The translations under genes and the position numbers were made by a program. Below are positions 1 through 9,488 of a stretch of 64,000 nt of DNA, in pieces. Below the pieces are notes generated by a model, which was not told where the DNA came from, ran no database searches, and saw only the letters and a list, made by a program, of their open reading frames with translations. The first letter of the stretch is position 1. Each line of letters starts with the position of its first letter. This DNA is from Desulfopila sp. IMCC35008 (GTDB lineage: Bacteria; Desulfobacterota; Desulfobulbia; Desulfobulbales; Desulfocapsaceae), in NCBI RefSeq assembly GCF_010646885.2, contig NZ_CP050700.1, forward strand, positions 4,738,501 through 4,802,500. The letters are read 5' to 3'.

Positions 1-121
1 AAGGGTTTTTATGTTGTCTCCACAATAGTATCTCCAAACCTCATTCCATCATGCATTTTCCCGGTTGATATGGTAATGGTTGCGCAAGGCTTCCATCTAT
101 TATCGATCCAGGTTCAAGATA

Positions 122-706
122 ATGAAAATATCCCTGTATGACAACGATGCTCTTCTTATTGTAGACGTCCAGAACGATTTCCTGCCCGGCGGCAATCTTG
201 GTGTACCGGAGGGTGATCAGATTGTACCTGTCATCAACAGCTACATCTCCCTGTTCACAAACGCGAAACTTCACGTTTTTGCCAGCCGCGATTACCACCC
301 GGCAGACCACTGTTCCTTTGCAGAGCAGGGAGGGAGTTGGCCCTCCCACTGCGTTGCAGGAACTAGAGGAGCGGACTTTGCAGCAGGACTCAACCTGCCG
401 GAAGATGTCTCGATTATTTCAAAAGCAACCGAACAGGATCGCGACGCCTACTCGGCCCTTGAAGCAACCGGATTAAACAATGAGCTCAAACAGCAGCAAG
501 TCAAAAGGGTTTTTGTCTGCGGCCTTGCCACCGATTATTGTGTACTGGCCTCAGTCCGCGGCCTGCTTCAGGCTGATTTTGAGGTCATACTGCTGGTCGA
601 TGCCATAAAAGGCGTAAACCTTACGCCTGGGGACAGTGACAAAGCTATAAAGGAAATGCTGGCGAAAGGCGCTGTTAAACTGACCCTGGAAGAACTGGAA
701 AAATGA
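122..706 (+). CDS. pncA: nicotinamidase (PncA)
   Basis: Hydrolyses nicotinamide to nicotinate in the cytoplasm, the first step of NAD salvage. The 194-residue product has the isochorismatase-fold catalytic triad at D15 (in DVQNDF), K101 and C140 (in GLATDYC), and the metal-binding set D57, H59 and H63 (RDYHPADHCSF). Length and motifs are typical of PncA. A TTG at 80 would add 14 residues, but the ATG at 122 starts the conserved beta strand at the usual distance, so I prefer it. The stop overlaps the pncB start (ATGA at 703-706), which implies translational coupling and a two-step nicotinamide to nicotinate mononucleotide module. Confidence 0.93.
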   Translation: MKISLYDNDALLIVDVQNDFLPGGNLGVPEGDQIVPVINSYISLFTNAKLHVFASRDYHPADHCSFAEQGGSWPSHCVAGTRGADFAAGLNLPEDVSIISKATEQDRDAYSALEATGLNNELKQQQVKRVFVCGLATDYCVLASVRGLLQADFEVILLVDAIKGVNLTPGDSDKAIKEMLAKGAVKLTLEELEK

Positions 707-2046
707 TACAAGAACATTCTCCCCTGCTGACCGACCTTTACCAACTGACCATGATGCAGGCCTATTATGACAAGGGTATGCAGGAGGAAGCGGTCTTTGA
801 GTTCTTCTTTCGCGACTTCCCGGATAACAGGCGTTTCCTGATTGCCTGTGGCTTGCAGCAGGCCCTGCAGTACCTGGAAAGTATACAGTTTAGCGATGAG
901 GATATCGACTACCTCAGGCGGGACGGCAGGTTTCACGACACGTTCCTCAACCAACTGCGGGAATTCTCCTTTACCGGCGATATCCATGCCATGGCCGAGG
1001 GAACCATCTTTTTTTCTCACGAACCCATCCTGAGGGTGACGGCACCGTTGCCCCAGGCGCAACTGGTCGAGACGCGGCTTATCAACATCCTGCAGTTTCA
1101 GACCATGATTGCCTCCAAAGCGGCTCGAATGACCCGTTTGCTCCCGGATACGTTGTTGATCGATTACGGACTGCGTCGATCCCACGGAGCAGAAGCAGGG
1201 GTCATGGCCGCCCGAGGTGCATACTGCGGAGGCTTTGCAGGCACAGCTACGGTACTGGCGGGCAAAATGTTTAACATTCCCACCTACGGAACCATGGCCC
1301 ATTCTTTTATCCAGGCACACGACTCGGAAGAGGAGGCATTTTACGACTTTGCCACCAGTCATCCTGAAAACTGCGTGCTCCTGCTCGACACCTATAACAC
1401 CGAAAGGGCAGTTGAGAGGGTAGTGACACTAAGCCGGAAACTAAAGCAACAGGATATCACGATCAAGGGGGTACGACTCGACAGCGGCGATATGGTGCAA
1501 CTCTCCAAAAAAGTCCGCACTGTCCTCGATGAAAACGGTCTCCAGGAAATACTCATTTTCGCCAGCGGCGATATGGATGAGTACAGTCTGCAGAAATTTG
1601 TCGACAATAATGCCCCCGTGGACGGATTTGGGATAGGTTCAAAACTCACAACTTCCGCCGACCACCCCTATTTTGACTGCGCCTATAAACTGGTAGAGTT
1701 TAAGGGAAGAGGAAGAAGGAAGCTTGCTGAGAGCAAATCCACATGGCCCGGCAGGAAACAGGTATTTCGTTCCTTCTCCAAATTTTCAAAGTTTGCGGGG
1801 GACATCCTCGGCCTGACAGATGAACAGCATGGCAGCACATCCCTCATTCACCACTACATGAAAAATGGAAAAACAATCACCCCCCTGCCACCACTGGAGG
1901 AGGCAAGAGCCTTTGCCATGGAACAGATGCGGCAACTCCCTGCTGACATTGACAGGTCCGCATACCGGTATCCGGTTACCCCATCAGAAAAACTTGAAGA
2001 GTATGCGAGGCAGGTAACAAAAGAACTGGAAGAACGCAACCGATAA
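703..2046 (+). CDS. pncB: nicotinate phosphoribosyltransferase
   Basis: Converts nicotinate and PRPP to nicotinate mononucleotide, the second step of the Preiss-Handler route. The 447-residue protein opens with a typical LLTDLYQLTM segment, has the family motif YGTMAHS around residue 200 (containing the histidine that is phosphorylated in this family), and later VRLDSGD and GFGIGSKL phosphate-binding segments. It overlaps pncA by 4 bp and is followed 28 bp downstream by a nitroreductase-family gene, so the three are probably one transcript. Catalysis is inferred from the family; the assignment itself is secure. Confidence 0.94.
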   Translation: MIQEHSPLLTDLYQLTMMQAYYDKGMQEEAVFEFFFRDFPDNRRFLIACGLQQALQYLESIQFSDEDIDYLRRDGRFHDTFLNQLREFSFTGDIHAMAEGTIFFSHEPILRVTAPLPQAQLVETRLINILQFQTMIASKAARMTRLLPDTLLIDYGLRRSHGAEAGVMAARGAYCGGFAGTATVLAGKMFNIPTYGTMAHSFIQAHDSEEEAFYDFATSHPENCVLLLDTYNTERAVERVVTLSRKLKQQDITIKGVRLDSGDMVQLSKKVRTVLDENGLQEILIFASGDMDEYSLQKFVDNNAPVDGFGIGSKLTTSADHPYFDCAYKLVEFKGRGRRKLAESKSTWPGRKQVFRSFSKFSKFAGDILGLTDEQHGSTSLIHHYMKNGKTITPLPPLEEARAFAMEQMRQLPADIDRSAYRYPVTPSEKLEEYARQVTKELEERNR

Positions 2047-2074
2047 CAAACTTCGCCCCACAAAGGATATGCCC

Positions 2075-2752
2075 ATGACGACTCCCGTTGCAGCCTGTAT
2101 CCGCCGACGCAAATCAGTCCGTGCTTTTACTGATCAACCAGTGGCAAAAGATATTCTTACCCGGGTTCTGGATACAGCCCGCCACGCCCCCTCCGGGGCC
2201 AATACACAACCATGGCAGGTCGCCGTATTGGCCGGGAGAAAAAAAGCACAGCTGCAGGAGTTAATGGAAAAGAGTTTCAGGGCAGGAAACAAAGGAGAAA
2301 AGGATTACGATTACTACCCCCAGGACTGGCAGCCGCCCTATAAAGGCAGGCGCACATCCTGCGGCAAACAGCTTTATGATGCCCTGGGGATAGACCGACA
2401 GGACAGGGAAAGACGAATGGATCAGTGGATAGCCAATTACAGGGCTTTTGACGCCCCGGTCATGCTGCTTTTTTTTATCGATAAAAGTCTTGCCACCGGA
2501 TCCTATCTCGATTACGGAATGTTTTTGCAATCGCTTATGCTGGCCGCTGAAGAAGAAGGCCTTGCCACCTGCCCACAGGCGGCGCTTGCCGAATACCCAC
2601 AACTTGTCCGTGAATTCCTTCATTATCCGGAGAACTGCCTGCTGCTCTGCGGCATGTCACTTGGATATGAAGACAAGCAGGCCCCCGTCAACAGCTACAG
2701 GACGCCAAGAGAGGAGGTAACCTCTTTCACCCGATTCTTCCTGGATGATTAG
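2075..2752 (+). CDS. nitroreductase family FMN oxidoreductase
   Basis: Predicted FMN-dependent, NAD(P)H-using oxidoreductase of about 225 residues. The N-terminus carries the family signatures RRKSVRAF and APSGANTQPW, which contact FMN phosphate and ring, and the C-terminal half has GYEDKQAPVNSYRTPRE, a common nitroreductase ending. The physiological substrate cannot be read from the sequence. An AAAGGA at 2062-2067 sits too close to the ATG at 2069 and about 7 bp before the ATG at 2075, so I choose the latter. It lies directly after pncB, linking it loosely to pyridine nucleotide metabolism. Its stop overlaps that of the convergent PAS gene by 4 bp. Confidence 0.85.
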   Translation: MTTPVAACIRRRKSVRAFTDQPVAKDILTRVLDTARHAPSGANTQPWQVAVLAGRKKAQLQELMEKSFRAGNKGEKDYDYYPQDWQPPYKGRRTSCGKQLYDALGIDRQDRERRMDQWIANYRAFDAPVMLLFFIDKSLATGSYLDYGMFLQSLMLAAEEEGLATCPQAALAEYPQLVREFLHYPENCLLLCGMSLGYEDKQAPVNSYRTPREEVTSFTRFFLDD

Positions 2753-3630
2753 TTCCCGGAAGGCAGGGAGCCACCATCGACTTCTTCAGATTGTTCCCTG
2801 CTCTCATCTGCATACTCCTCAAACAGTTTTTCAGAGCAAGAGGGACATATCGAGTGGCTGAAATCCACATCAGTACTCTTCTTGAGGTACGTCTCAAGCT
2901 TCTGCCAATACCCTGAATCATCGCGGATCTTCTTACAGGATGCACAAATAGGTAAAAAACCACCGAGGGTTTTCACCTGGGCCAGTGCGTCCTGCAACTC
3001 GCTGACGACCTGCTCTCTCTCGCGCTCAACCTGTCGCAACTCCGAGACATCAAATATCAAGCCGATCATTCCTGCAACCCGGCCATGCGTGTCGCAATAG
3101 GTTGCCTTATGAAAGAGTACCGTACTGATCTTATTATCTTCATCTGCCACCTCTGCCTCGTAGACCTGTACCCCTGGATTGGCAAAAAGCTCCATATCCA
3201 TTTGATGGTACTTATCAGCAAGGTAGGCAGGGGCTATATCGTATACACCCTTGCCGATTATCTTACTGCGATCCATTTTCAGGAACTCTGCAAACTTCTC
3301 ATTACAACCCAGATATACATTGTCCGCATCCTTGTAAAAAACAGGTATGGGCACAGCCTCCAGCAACTGGTTAAGAAAAGTCGCTGTTGTTGACTTTTCA
3401 ACCTCGGCTTTTTGATATCGAAAAAGCAACCTGCCACAGAGTAATCCGAATATGACAAAGAGGGAGAGGATAAGAAACCGCATGACCAGCTCATTGGCAG
3501 AGACCATGCCAACAACCGGGAGCGTTACCAGGGAATCCTTTAAAAAGAATTCATCGACAACCACATCCGCCATAAGCAGCAGCAGGCCGAGGAAAACAGA
3601 AAACAGGAAAACAGGAAGGTGGATTTTCAC
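2749..3630 (-). CDS. membrane-bound PAS sensor with C-terminal four-cysteine module
   Basis: A 293-residue membrane signalling protein with no recognisable output enzyme. Two hydrophobic segments lie at about 5-24 and 48-70, a PAS domain at about 80-205 (begins LLEAVPIPVFYKDADNVYLGCN), then a short coiled coil (about 207-235). The C-terminal module starts GGFLPICASCKKIRDD and has two CXXC pairs 29 residues apart, with a histidine three residues before the second pair, suggesting a bound metal. The same spacing recurs in the protein at 52062-53165. The start is a GTG at 3628-3630 without an obvious ribosome site. I do not recognise a specific function; such proteins are usually annotated only as PAS sensors. 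Confidence 0.75.
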   Translation of the reverse strand: MKIHLPVFLFSVFLGLLLLMADVVVDEFFLKDSLVTLPVVGMVSANELVMRFLILSLFVIFGLLCGRLLFRYQKAEVEKSTTATFLNQLLEAVPIPVFYKDADNVYLGCNEKFAEFLKMDRSKIIGKGVYDIAPAYLADKYHQMDMELFANPGVQVYEAEVADEDNKISTVLFHKATYCDTHGRVAGMIGLIFDVSELRQVEREREQVVSELQDALAQVKTLGGFLPICASCKKIRDDSGYWQKLETYLKKSTDVDFSHSICPSCSEKLFEEYADESREQSEEVDGGSLPSGN

Positions 3631-3753
3631 AATAGATTGTTGTTATTTGCCCATTGATATGTACTGTAAGCAACATTTCCTTTTACAGTCAAACTATCTT
3701 ATCACAAGAACAGAAAGAACAACAACTCGATTGTGTCGTCATCAAGGCAGATA

Positions 3754-5256
3754 TCAGAACTTTGCCATACAGCCATTAAGCTGCAGGTAGCTTTTATAGA
3801 CCGTCTCATATGAAATCATATTGGGGAAGATCGGCGAGACCCGGCTATGCTCATCCAGATGGACAAAACAGGAGGTAATATCCTGCAGGGACCTGCCAGC
3901 TCCGCGCTCTTTCTCATCGCACCAGAGAGCCTGCAGGGCCGCACCGGTTGCGCCAGCCTCTTCCTCCTGAAGGCAGACCACCTCACAACCGAAAATGTCG
4001 GCGACAATCTGCCGCCACAGATGGCTTTTGGCACCGCCGCCGGTGAGACGGATCTCCTGTGGATCAATACCGTTTCTCTTCAGCACTTCAAGACCATAGC
4101 GCAGCCCAAAAACAGCGCCTTCCATGGCTGCCCTGCAAAACATATCGGACCGCATGTTCCTACTGGTCATACCGGTCAGGGTGGCACGGGCATCAGGCAG
4201 GGCGGGAGTTCTCTCACCATTAAAATATGGCAGCAGAATCAAGCCACCGGCACCGGGCTCCACTGCGGCTGCCTGGTCGTTCATTTCTGCAAGCTCAAGG
4301 CCAAACATCTGACGCATCAGTTCGGTCGTCACCGTCACGTTCATGGTACAGACAAGTGGCAACCAGCCACCGGAAGATGAACAGAACGCGGCCAACTCCC
4401 CTTGAGCATCAACCACGGGAGAATCCGAATAGGCGTAAATCGTACCGGAGGTGCCGAGACTTGCTGTCACCACACCGGGGCTCACGTTACCGGTACCGAT
4501 AGCCGCCATCATATTATCGCCCCCACCCGATGAAACGAGCACTCCTGCCGGAAGACCGAGTTCGGCCGCCCGGGCAGGAGTGACGACTCCGTGGGGTGCC
4601 TCAGATGGGATGAGTTCCGGCAGGCAATACTCTAACTTGCCGGAGGGGTCGATGGCAGATAACAGCTGCCTGGACCAGCAGCGGTTAACCACATCGAAAT
4701 AGGCGGTCCCGGAACCATCACCACTTTCAGTTTTCTTTTCTCCGGTCAGCCAGTAATTAATATAGTCATGGGGCAACAGTACCGTTGCCAGCCGCTCATA
4801 GTTTGCGGGTTCGTTTTGCTGCAGCCAGAGGATCTTGGAAGCAGTAAAACCCGCCGCGACCTGATTGCCGATTTTCTCCAGCACCTGTTCTTCACCGCCG
4901 ACCCTGTTGGTGATGGTCTTACACTGCGGAACCGTTTCTGTGTCGCACCATAGCTTTGCCGGGCGTATGACTTCTCCTTTTTTATCAAGAGGTACCATAC
5001 CATGCTGCTGCCCGGAAACACCTATGCCCCGGACCAGGGACGGATCAACAGCCTGATCCGCCAATACTTCTCTCAGTACCTTGCGGCAGGCATCAAGCCA
5101 ACTGGCCGGATGCTGCTCGCGGCCGCCCCGATCGTTTTCTATAAGATCATATCCGCAATAACTCTCAGCAAGGGCCGTTTGTTTCTTCTCACTTACAACA
5201 ACACATTTAGTCCCCTGGGTACCGCTATCAATACCAAGATACAATCTATCCGTCAT
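3754..5256 (-). CDS. xylB: xylulokinase
   Basis: Phosphorylates D-xylulose to D-xylulose 5-phosphate with ATP, feeding the pentose phosphate pathway. The 500-residue FGGY-family protein begins LYLGIDSGTQGTKCVV (phosphate-1 motif), has GVSGQQHGMVPLD, the ATP-site TASLGTSGTIYAYS, and LTGGGAKSHLWRQIVAD near the C-terminus (adenosine motif). Length is normal for XylB. It starts 14 bp after xylA, and gene order on the minus strand is xylR-xylA-xylB, a compact operon regulated by its own first gene. Confidence 0.95.
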   Translation of the reverse strand: MTDRLYLGIDSGTQGTKCVVVSEKKQTALAESYCGYDLIENDRGGREQHPASWLDACRKVLREVLADQAVDPSLVRGIGVSGQQHGMVPLDKKGEVIRPAKLWCDTETVPQCKTITNRVGGEEQVLEKIGNQVAAGFTASKILWLQQNEPANYERLATVLLPHDYINYWLTGEKKTESGDGSGTAYFDVVNRCWSRQLLSAIDPSGKLEYCLPELIPSEAPHGVVTPARAAELGLPAGVLVSSGGGDNMMAAIGTGNVSPGVVTASLGTSGTIYAYSDSPVVDAQGELAAFCSSSGGWLPLVCTMNVTVTTELMRQMFGLELAEMNDQAAAVEPGAGGLILLPYFNGERTPALPDARATLTGMTSRNMRSDMFCRAAMEGAVFGLRYGLEVLKRNGIDPQEIRLTGGGAKSHLWRQIVADIFGCEVVCLQEEEAGATGAALQALWCDEKERGAGRSLQDITSCFVHLDEHSRVSPIFPNMISYETVYKSYLQLNGCMAKF

Positions 5257-5270
5257 GTCCCAGCTCCAGC

Positions 5271-6584
5271 TTAGATGAAGGTGTTGATCACATTCTCAAG
5301 ATATTCCTGACGACCGCTCTTCATAGTCGGCTCGCCGTTGGCCAGGACAAACTCCTCACAAGCAGCAAGGCTTGAGCCCTTTGCGAGGACCGCTGCGGCG
5401 GCAGGTTCATTCCATGAACTATACCGTTTCTCCCTGAACCCGGCTAAAACTCCGTCCTCAATTATGGCCGCGGCGATGGCCAGGCCTCTTGCAAAGGTGT
5501 CCATACCGCCAATGTGGCCGTGAAAGAGGTCAACTGTTTCATGAGAGGAACGCCGAACCTTGGCATCAAAGTTGAGACCGCCTGAGCCGATTCCACCGGC
5601 AGCCAGTATCTCAAGCATGGCAAATGTTGTTGAATAGAGGTCCGTTGGGAATTGGTCTGTATCCCAGCCGAGCAGACTGTCACCCCGATTGACATCAACA
5701 CTGCCCAGCCTTCCTGCCGAGGCCGCTGTGGCCAGTTCATGCTCAAAGCTATGCCCGGCGAGCGTTGCATGGTTGGCTTCAATATTTAGTTTGAAATGAT
5801 CGAGCAGGTCATAGGCACGGAGGAAGTTGAGCACCGCTGCCGTATCAAAATCGTACTGGTGCTTGGTCGGTTCTTTTGGTTTCGGCTCAATCAGAAACTG
5901 GCCGGTAAAACCTATCTCTTGAGCATACTCTACACACATGTGGAAGAATGCGGCCATCTGGTCCTGCTCCTGCTTAAGGCGGGTATTTAGAAGAGTCTCA
6001 TACCCTTCACGACCACCCCAGAAGACATAGTTCTGGCCACCAAGCTCCTGGGTGGCCGCTATCGCCTGCTTCACCTGCGCTGCCCCATAGGCAAAAACAT
6101 GAAAATCGGGATTGGTCCCGGCACCATGTGCGTATCGCGGATGGGAAAACAGGTTGGCCGTTCCCCACAACAGCTTCACTCCGGTTTGTTTCTGGAGTTT
6201 TCCGGCATGGGCAACAAGTTTTTCCAGATTGCTGCACGATTGACTGAAAGTGTCCCCTTCCGGAGCAAGATCCCGGTCATGAAAGCAGTAGAAGGGAACG
6301 GAAAGTTTGGTGAAAAATTCAAAAGCGGCATCACAGGTGGCAAAGGCATTGTCCATCGGATCACCATACGTCTTCCACGCCTGACTCATTGTTGCATTGC
6401 CAAAGGGGTCACCGCCTTCGCTTTTAAAGGTATGCCAATAAGCAACGGCAAAACGCAAATGTTCCTCCATGGTCTTGCCGAGAACCATTTTGTCTTTATC
6501 ATACCATCGAAATGCCAGGGGATTTTTCGATTTCGGCCCTTCATAAATGACGGTCTCTTTAACTTCGGGAAAATATATAGTCAT
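5271..6584 (-). CDS. xylA: xylose isomerase
   Basis: Interconverts D-xylose and D-xylulose. The 437-residue class II enzyme shows the catalytic and metal-binding motifs FHDRD (base histidine and its aspartate), LIEPKPKEPTKHQYDFD (metal glutamate and catalytic lysine), NIEANHATLAGH (glutamate and histidine ligands) and GSVDVNRGD (aspartate). A longer frame to 6599 exists, but AAGGAG at about 6592-6597 sits 6-8 bp before the ATG at 6584, giving a start of MTIYFPEV, as in other XylA proteins. It lies 21 bp after the ROK regulator gene and 14 bp before xylB. Confidence 0.96.
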   Translation of the reverse strand: MTIYFPEVKETVIYEGPKSKNPLAFRWYDKDKMVLGKTMEEHLRFAVAYWHTFKSEGGDPFGNATMSQAWKTYGDPMDNAFATCDAAFEFFTKLSVPFYCFHDRDLAPEGDTFSQSCSNLEKLVAHAGKLQKQTGVKLLWGTANLFSHPRYAHGAGTNPDFHVFAYGAAQVKQAIAATQELGGQNYVFWGGREGYETLLNTRLKQEQDQMAAFFHMCVEYAQEIGFTGQFLIEPKPKEPTKHQYDFDTAAVLNFLRAYDLLDHFKLNIEANHATLAGHSFEHELATAASAGRLGSVDVNRGDSLLGWDTDQFPTDLYSTTFAMLEILAAGGIGSGGLNFDAKVRRSSHETVDLFHGHIGGMDTFARGLAIAAAIIEDGVLAGFREKRYSSWNEPAAAAVLAKGSSLAACEEFVLANGEPTMKSGRQEYLENVINTFI

Positions 6585-6605
6585 GTGCTGCTCCTTCATC
6601 GCAAT

Positions 6606-7832
6606 TTATTTAAAAAAAGGTGATTTATAAATCTCCCTCAAGACAAGCGTTCCGGACTCCCGGGCCCAGTCACCATCCGTCCAGTCCTGGATAACGAGTT
6701 CTGTTCTGGCATAACCGAATTTACCTTTTTTCAGCCTTTCAATCGCCGCCTGCATGGAATCGAACAGTTTGTCCCCTGCCCGTACACCTTTGCCGGTAAT
6801 AATGACCAACTCCGGGTTGAGCATAGTGATCATGTTGTAAATGCCGACTCCAAGAACATCCCCGGCTTTACGATACAACTCCTCAAGGGCTTCGTTCCCC
6901 CGGTCAAGTTCCTCTATCACGTCATTAAAGCAGAGAGTGTCCGGATCGGTACCCTTTTCCGACCACATTCCTTTCCGAACGAGATCCCTGCTATCCCTGA
7001 TGAGGGCATTATTGCCGACATACGCCTCGATACACCCCTTACGACCACATCGACATAACGGTCCGTCCTCTGATACACAGAGATGACCGAATTCACTGGC
7101 TATACCGAGCGTTCCGCGAACCACCTGACCATTAATAACCATACCGGCCCCAACACCGTTTTCGAGGGTAATAACCAGAAAATTGTCCACGCCCTTGCCA
7201 CTGCCAAACCAGGACTCCGCAATGGCCAGATTATTGGAGCTGTTGTCAATAAACACGGGATGGTTGATCTTCTCATGCAGCATCTCCCGAAACGGTACCT
7301 CCTCCCAGCCATAGTTGGGCAGGAAACGGATAATGCCCTCCACCGAGTCGACCGGGCCTGGAATACCCACCCCGACACCGGAGATCTGATCTTTTGAGAA
7401 ATTTGCCTCCCACATACACGCCTGGATTGCCTGGGCCATAATGTCAACGAGTTCCTCCGGGCCGTACGATTCCTTCTCAAGCTTTACCACATGGGATGCC
7501 TTCAATTCCGCCTGGAAATTAACGATGACCACCCTGATCTGGTCCAGGGCCATGTTCACCCCGATAACGTGCACCCCATCAGCCCGTATTGCAAGCAGGG
7601 TAGGCCTTCGCCCCCCTTCGTATGCACCAGGTTGTTTCTCCTCTATCAATCCCTCTGCTATCAGTTCAGCCGTAATGCCGGTGACCGAAGCCTGGCTCAA
7701 ACCCGTCTTTTTGGCAAGATCGGTCCGGGAGATGAGCCCGCTGGTCCGGATCCGGCTGAGTATGTTAGAGCGGTGCATCGCCCGCTGGAAGCTACGGGTA
7801 GTCGGTGATTTTTTCGGGAGAGTTTCGGCCAT
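6606..7832 (-). CDS. ROK-family transcriptional regulator of the xylose operon (XylR-like)
   Basis: Predicted sugar-responsive repressor of 408 residues. An N-terminal winged helix (about residues 20-75, with LAKKTGLSQASVTGITAEL as recognition region) is followed by a ROK sugar-kinase-like domain, including the nucleotide-type loop GVGVGIPGPVDSVEG and the zinc-binding cluster of ROK proteins, CRCGRKGCIEAYVG. It is the first gene of xylR-xylA-xylB and divergent from xylFGH; A/T-rich palindromes in the 381-bp gap (7848-7876 and 8031-8043) are its likely operators. Xylose as effector is inferred from context only. It is not the AraC-type XylR of enterobacteria. Confidence 0.88.
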   Translation of the reverse strand: MAETLPKKSPTTRSFQRAMHRSNILSRIRTSGLISRTDLAKKTGLSQASVTGITAELIAEGLIEEKQPGAYEGGRRPTLLAIRADGVHVIGVNMALDQIRVVIVNFQAELKASHVVKLEKESYGPEELVDIMAQAIQACMWEANFSKDQISGVGVGIPGPVDSVEGIIRFLPNYGWEEVPFREMLHEKINHPVFIDNSSNNLAIAESWFGSGKGVDNFLVITLENGVGAGMVINGQVVRGTLGIASEFGHLCVSEDGPLCRCGRKGCIEAYVGNNALIRDSRDLVRKGMWSEKGTDPDTLCFNDVIEELDRGNEALEELYRKAGDVLGVGIYNMITMLNPELVIITGKGVRAGDKLFDSMQAAIERLKKGKFGYARTELVIQDWTDGDWARESGTLVLREIYKSPFFK

Positions 7833-7847
7833 ATTCTGAAAATCCTT

Positions 7848-7876
7848 TCAATTAATTCAGTTTCTAAATTAATTGA
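7848..7876. promoter_or_regulatory. inverted repeat, likely operator of the ROK repressor
   Basis: TCAATTAATT at 7848-7857 and its exact reverse complement at 7867-7876 are separated by 9 bp, just 15 bp upstream of the xylR start. A/T-rich inverted repeats of this form are typical ROK-family sites. Autoregulation and control of the divergent xylF promoter are inferred. Confidence 0.5.
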
Positions 7877-8030
7877 GATCAAATGAAAATGTCAACCATT
7901 TTTTGTTCACACTCAAAGCTGAGCCGGCACTCTACAACAACGTAATTACAGTATTTAAAGACTCTGACACTACAAGAAACTGCTTGACAGCTTTTTCAAT
8001 ATATGGCATTCGATGAGTGAATTCTAATAT

Positions 8031-8043
8031 TTCAATTATTGAA
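8031..8043. promoter_or_regulatory. second A/T-rich palindrome upstream of xylF
   Basis: TTCAATTATTGAA is a perfect 13-bp palindrome that extends with one mismatch to a 23-bp element. A TTGACA hexamer lies upstream at 7984-7989, but no good -10 box is seen at normal spacing. A further palindrome, TCCCGGTTACCGGGA, is at 8112-8126 in the xylF leader. The gap 7833-8213 holds no gene. Confidence 0.4.
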
Positions 8044-8213
8044 TTATTAATACCGACATGGTGCATATTTGTTGCGGAAGTGGTTAATACACGAATTGAA
8101 CCATTCGGGACTCCCGGTTACCGGGACCAAACAACATGACGGAATCACCTCGCCGGCATGAGGAGGTCGGAGGCGATACCATCACCCACACTCACTTAAG
8201 GAGGAGCCAGAAC

Positions 8214-9275
8214 ATGAAAAGAATTGCAGCCGTTGTACTTGCTCTCTGTGCCGCATGCGTCGTAGCAGCATCCCCGGCACTGGCAAAAAAACAGATTAAG
8301 ATCGGACTCTCCATTTCCGACTTTGAAACTGAGCGCTGGCCGGTTGAGCAGGCCATCATGACCAAGCTGGCCCATGAGCAAGGTGCACAGCTCATCTCCC
8401 AGGTCGCCAACCATGACGCAAAACTGCAAAACGACCAGATTGAGAATATGGTTCTGCAAGGGGTCGATGTTATCATCATTATCGCAGAAGACGGTGCTGC
8501 CGCCGCCTCCGCTGTTGAATCCGCTGCCCGTGACGGAATCCCCTGCATAGCTTACGACCGTTTGGTAAAATCTGACAAGCTCGCTGCATATATTTCTTTT
8601 GACAACGTTGAAGTTGGCCGCACCCAGGCACGCGGTGTATTGAACAAGACCGATAAGGGCAACTTCGTTATGCTCGGCGGCTCCCCCACCGACAACAACG
8701 CCGTACTGTTCCGCAAAGGCCAGATGGAAATCATCCAGCCACTGGTGGACAAAGGCCAGATCAAGATCGTTGCCGACCAGTGGGTTGAAAACTGGTCACC
8801 TGCCAACGCCACCAAAATTATGGAAAACATTCTGACCGCACAGCAAAACAAGGTTGATGCCGTTGTTGCCTCTAATGACGGAACCGCCCTCGGTGCACTG
8901 CAAGCCATGAAAGCTCAGGGACTGGCGGGCAAGGTGCCCATTTCAGGCCAGGACGCTACTGCTGCCGGCTGTAAATCCATCGTTGAAGACGAATTGACCA
9001 TGACCGTCTACAAAGATGTACGCCTGCTCTCCCCCATGGCAATCGACATGGCTATCAAGCTTGCCCAAGGGGAAAAAGTTGAAGGATTGAAAGATTTTTC
9101 TTTAAAGGAACTGACCCTCGACGACAAATTGAAAGGCAACGTACCTTGCAAATTCCTGAAAGTTGTCGGCGTGGACAAAACAAATGTTTATGACGAAATT
9201 GTCAAATCCTCCTTCCAGAAGTATGACGATATATACAAGGACATCCCGGAAGACAAACGTCCGCCCCGTCCATAG
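8214..9275 (+). CDS. xylF: D-xylose ABC transporter, periplasmic substrate-binding protein
   Basis: Periplasmic sugar-binding protein of the CUT2 class (353 residues). It has a clear Sec signal peptide (MKRIAAVVLALCAACVVAASPALA, cut near residue 24) and a type I periplasmic-binding fold starting KIGLSISDFETERWPVEQ, as in XylF. AAGGAGGAG at 8198-8206 fixes the ATG at 8214; the open frame extends 26 codons further upstream without support. It is the first gene of xylF-xylG-xylH. A strong hairpin follows the gene, the usual arrangement for making more binding protein than membrane components. Confidence 0.93.
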   Translation: MKRIAAVVLALCAACVVAASPALAKKQIKIGLSISDFETERWPVEQAIMTKLAHEQGAQLISQVANHDAKLQNDQIENMVLQGVDVIIIIAEDGAAAASAVESAARDGIPCIAYDRLVKSDKLAAYISFDNVEVGRTQARGVLNKTDKGNFVMLGGSPTDNNAVLFRKGQMEIIQPLVDKGQIKIVADQWVENWSPANATKIMENILTAQQNKVDAVVASNDGTALGALQAMKAQGLAGKVPISGQDATAAGCKSIVEDELTMTVYKDVRLLSPMAIDMAIKLAQGEKVEGLKDFSLKELTLDDKLKGNVPCKFLKVVGVDKTNVYDEIVKSSFQKYDDIYKDIPEDKRPPRP

Positions 9276-9307
9276 TAAACGTATAGCCTGAAATTCTTAT
9301 TATTAAA

Positions 9308-9330
9308 GGGTCAGGCCTCAGGCCTGACCC
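9308..9330 (+). terminator. intercistronic hairpin between xylF and xylG
   Basis: GGGTCAGGCC (9308-9317) and GGCCTGACCC (9321-9330) form a perfect 10-bp stem with a 3-nt loop. No T-run follows, so it is more likely an mRNA-stabilising or partial terminator hairpin that lowers xylGH relative to xylF than a full terminator. Confidence 0.6.
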
Positions 9331-9488
9331 CTCATGTACAAAGTCGCGATATCCTGAACATGCTGAAGTCGACACAAAGTTCATGAACAATTCGCATCAG
9401 CTACTCATAGACATACGCAGTTTTTACCGGAAACGCCCGATCCGCAAGCAGAGGTTTCCGGTCCCTGTCACATCTGTGGAGATTCGTT

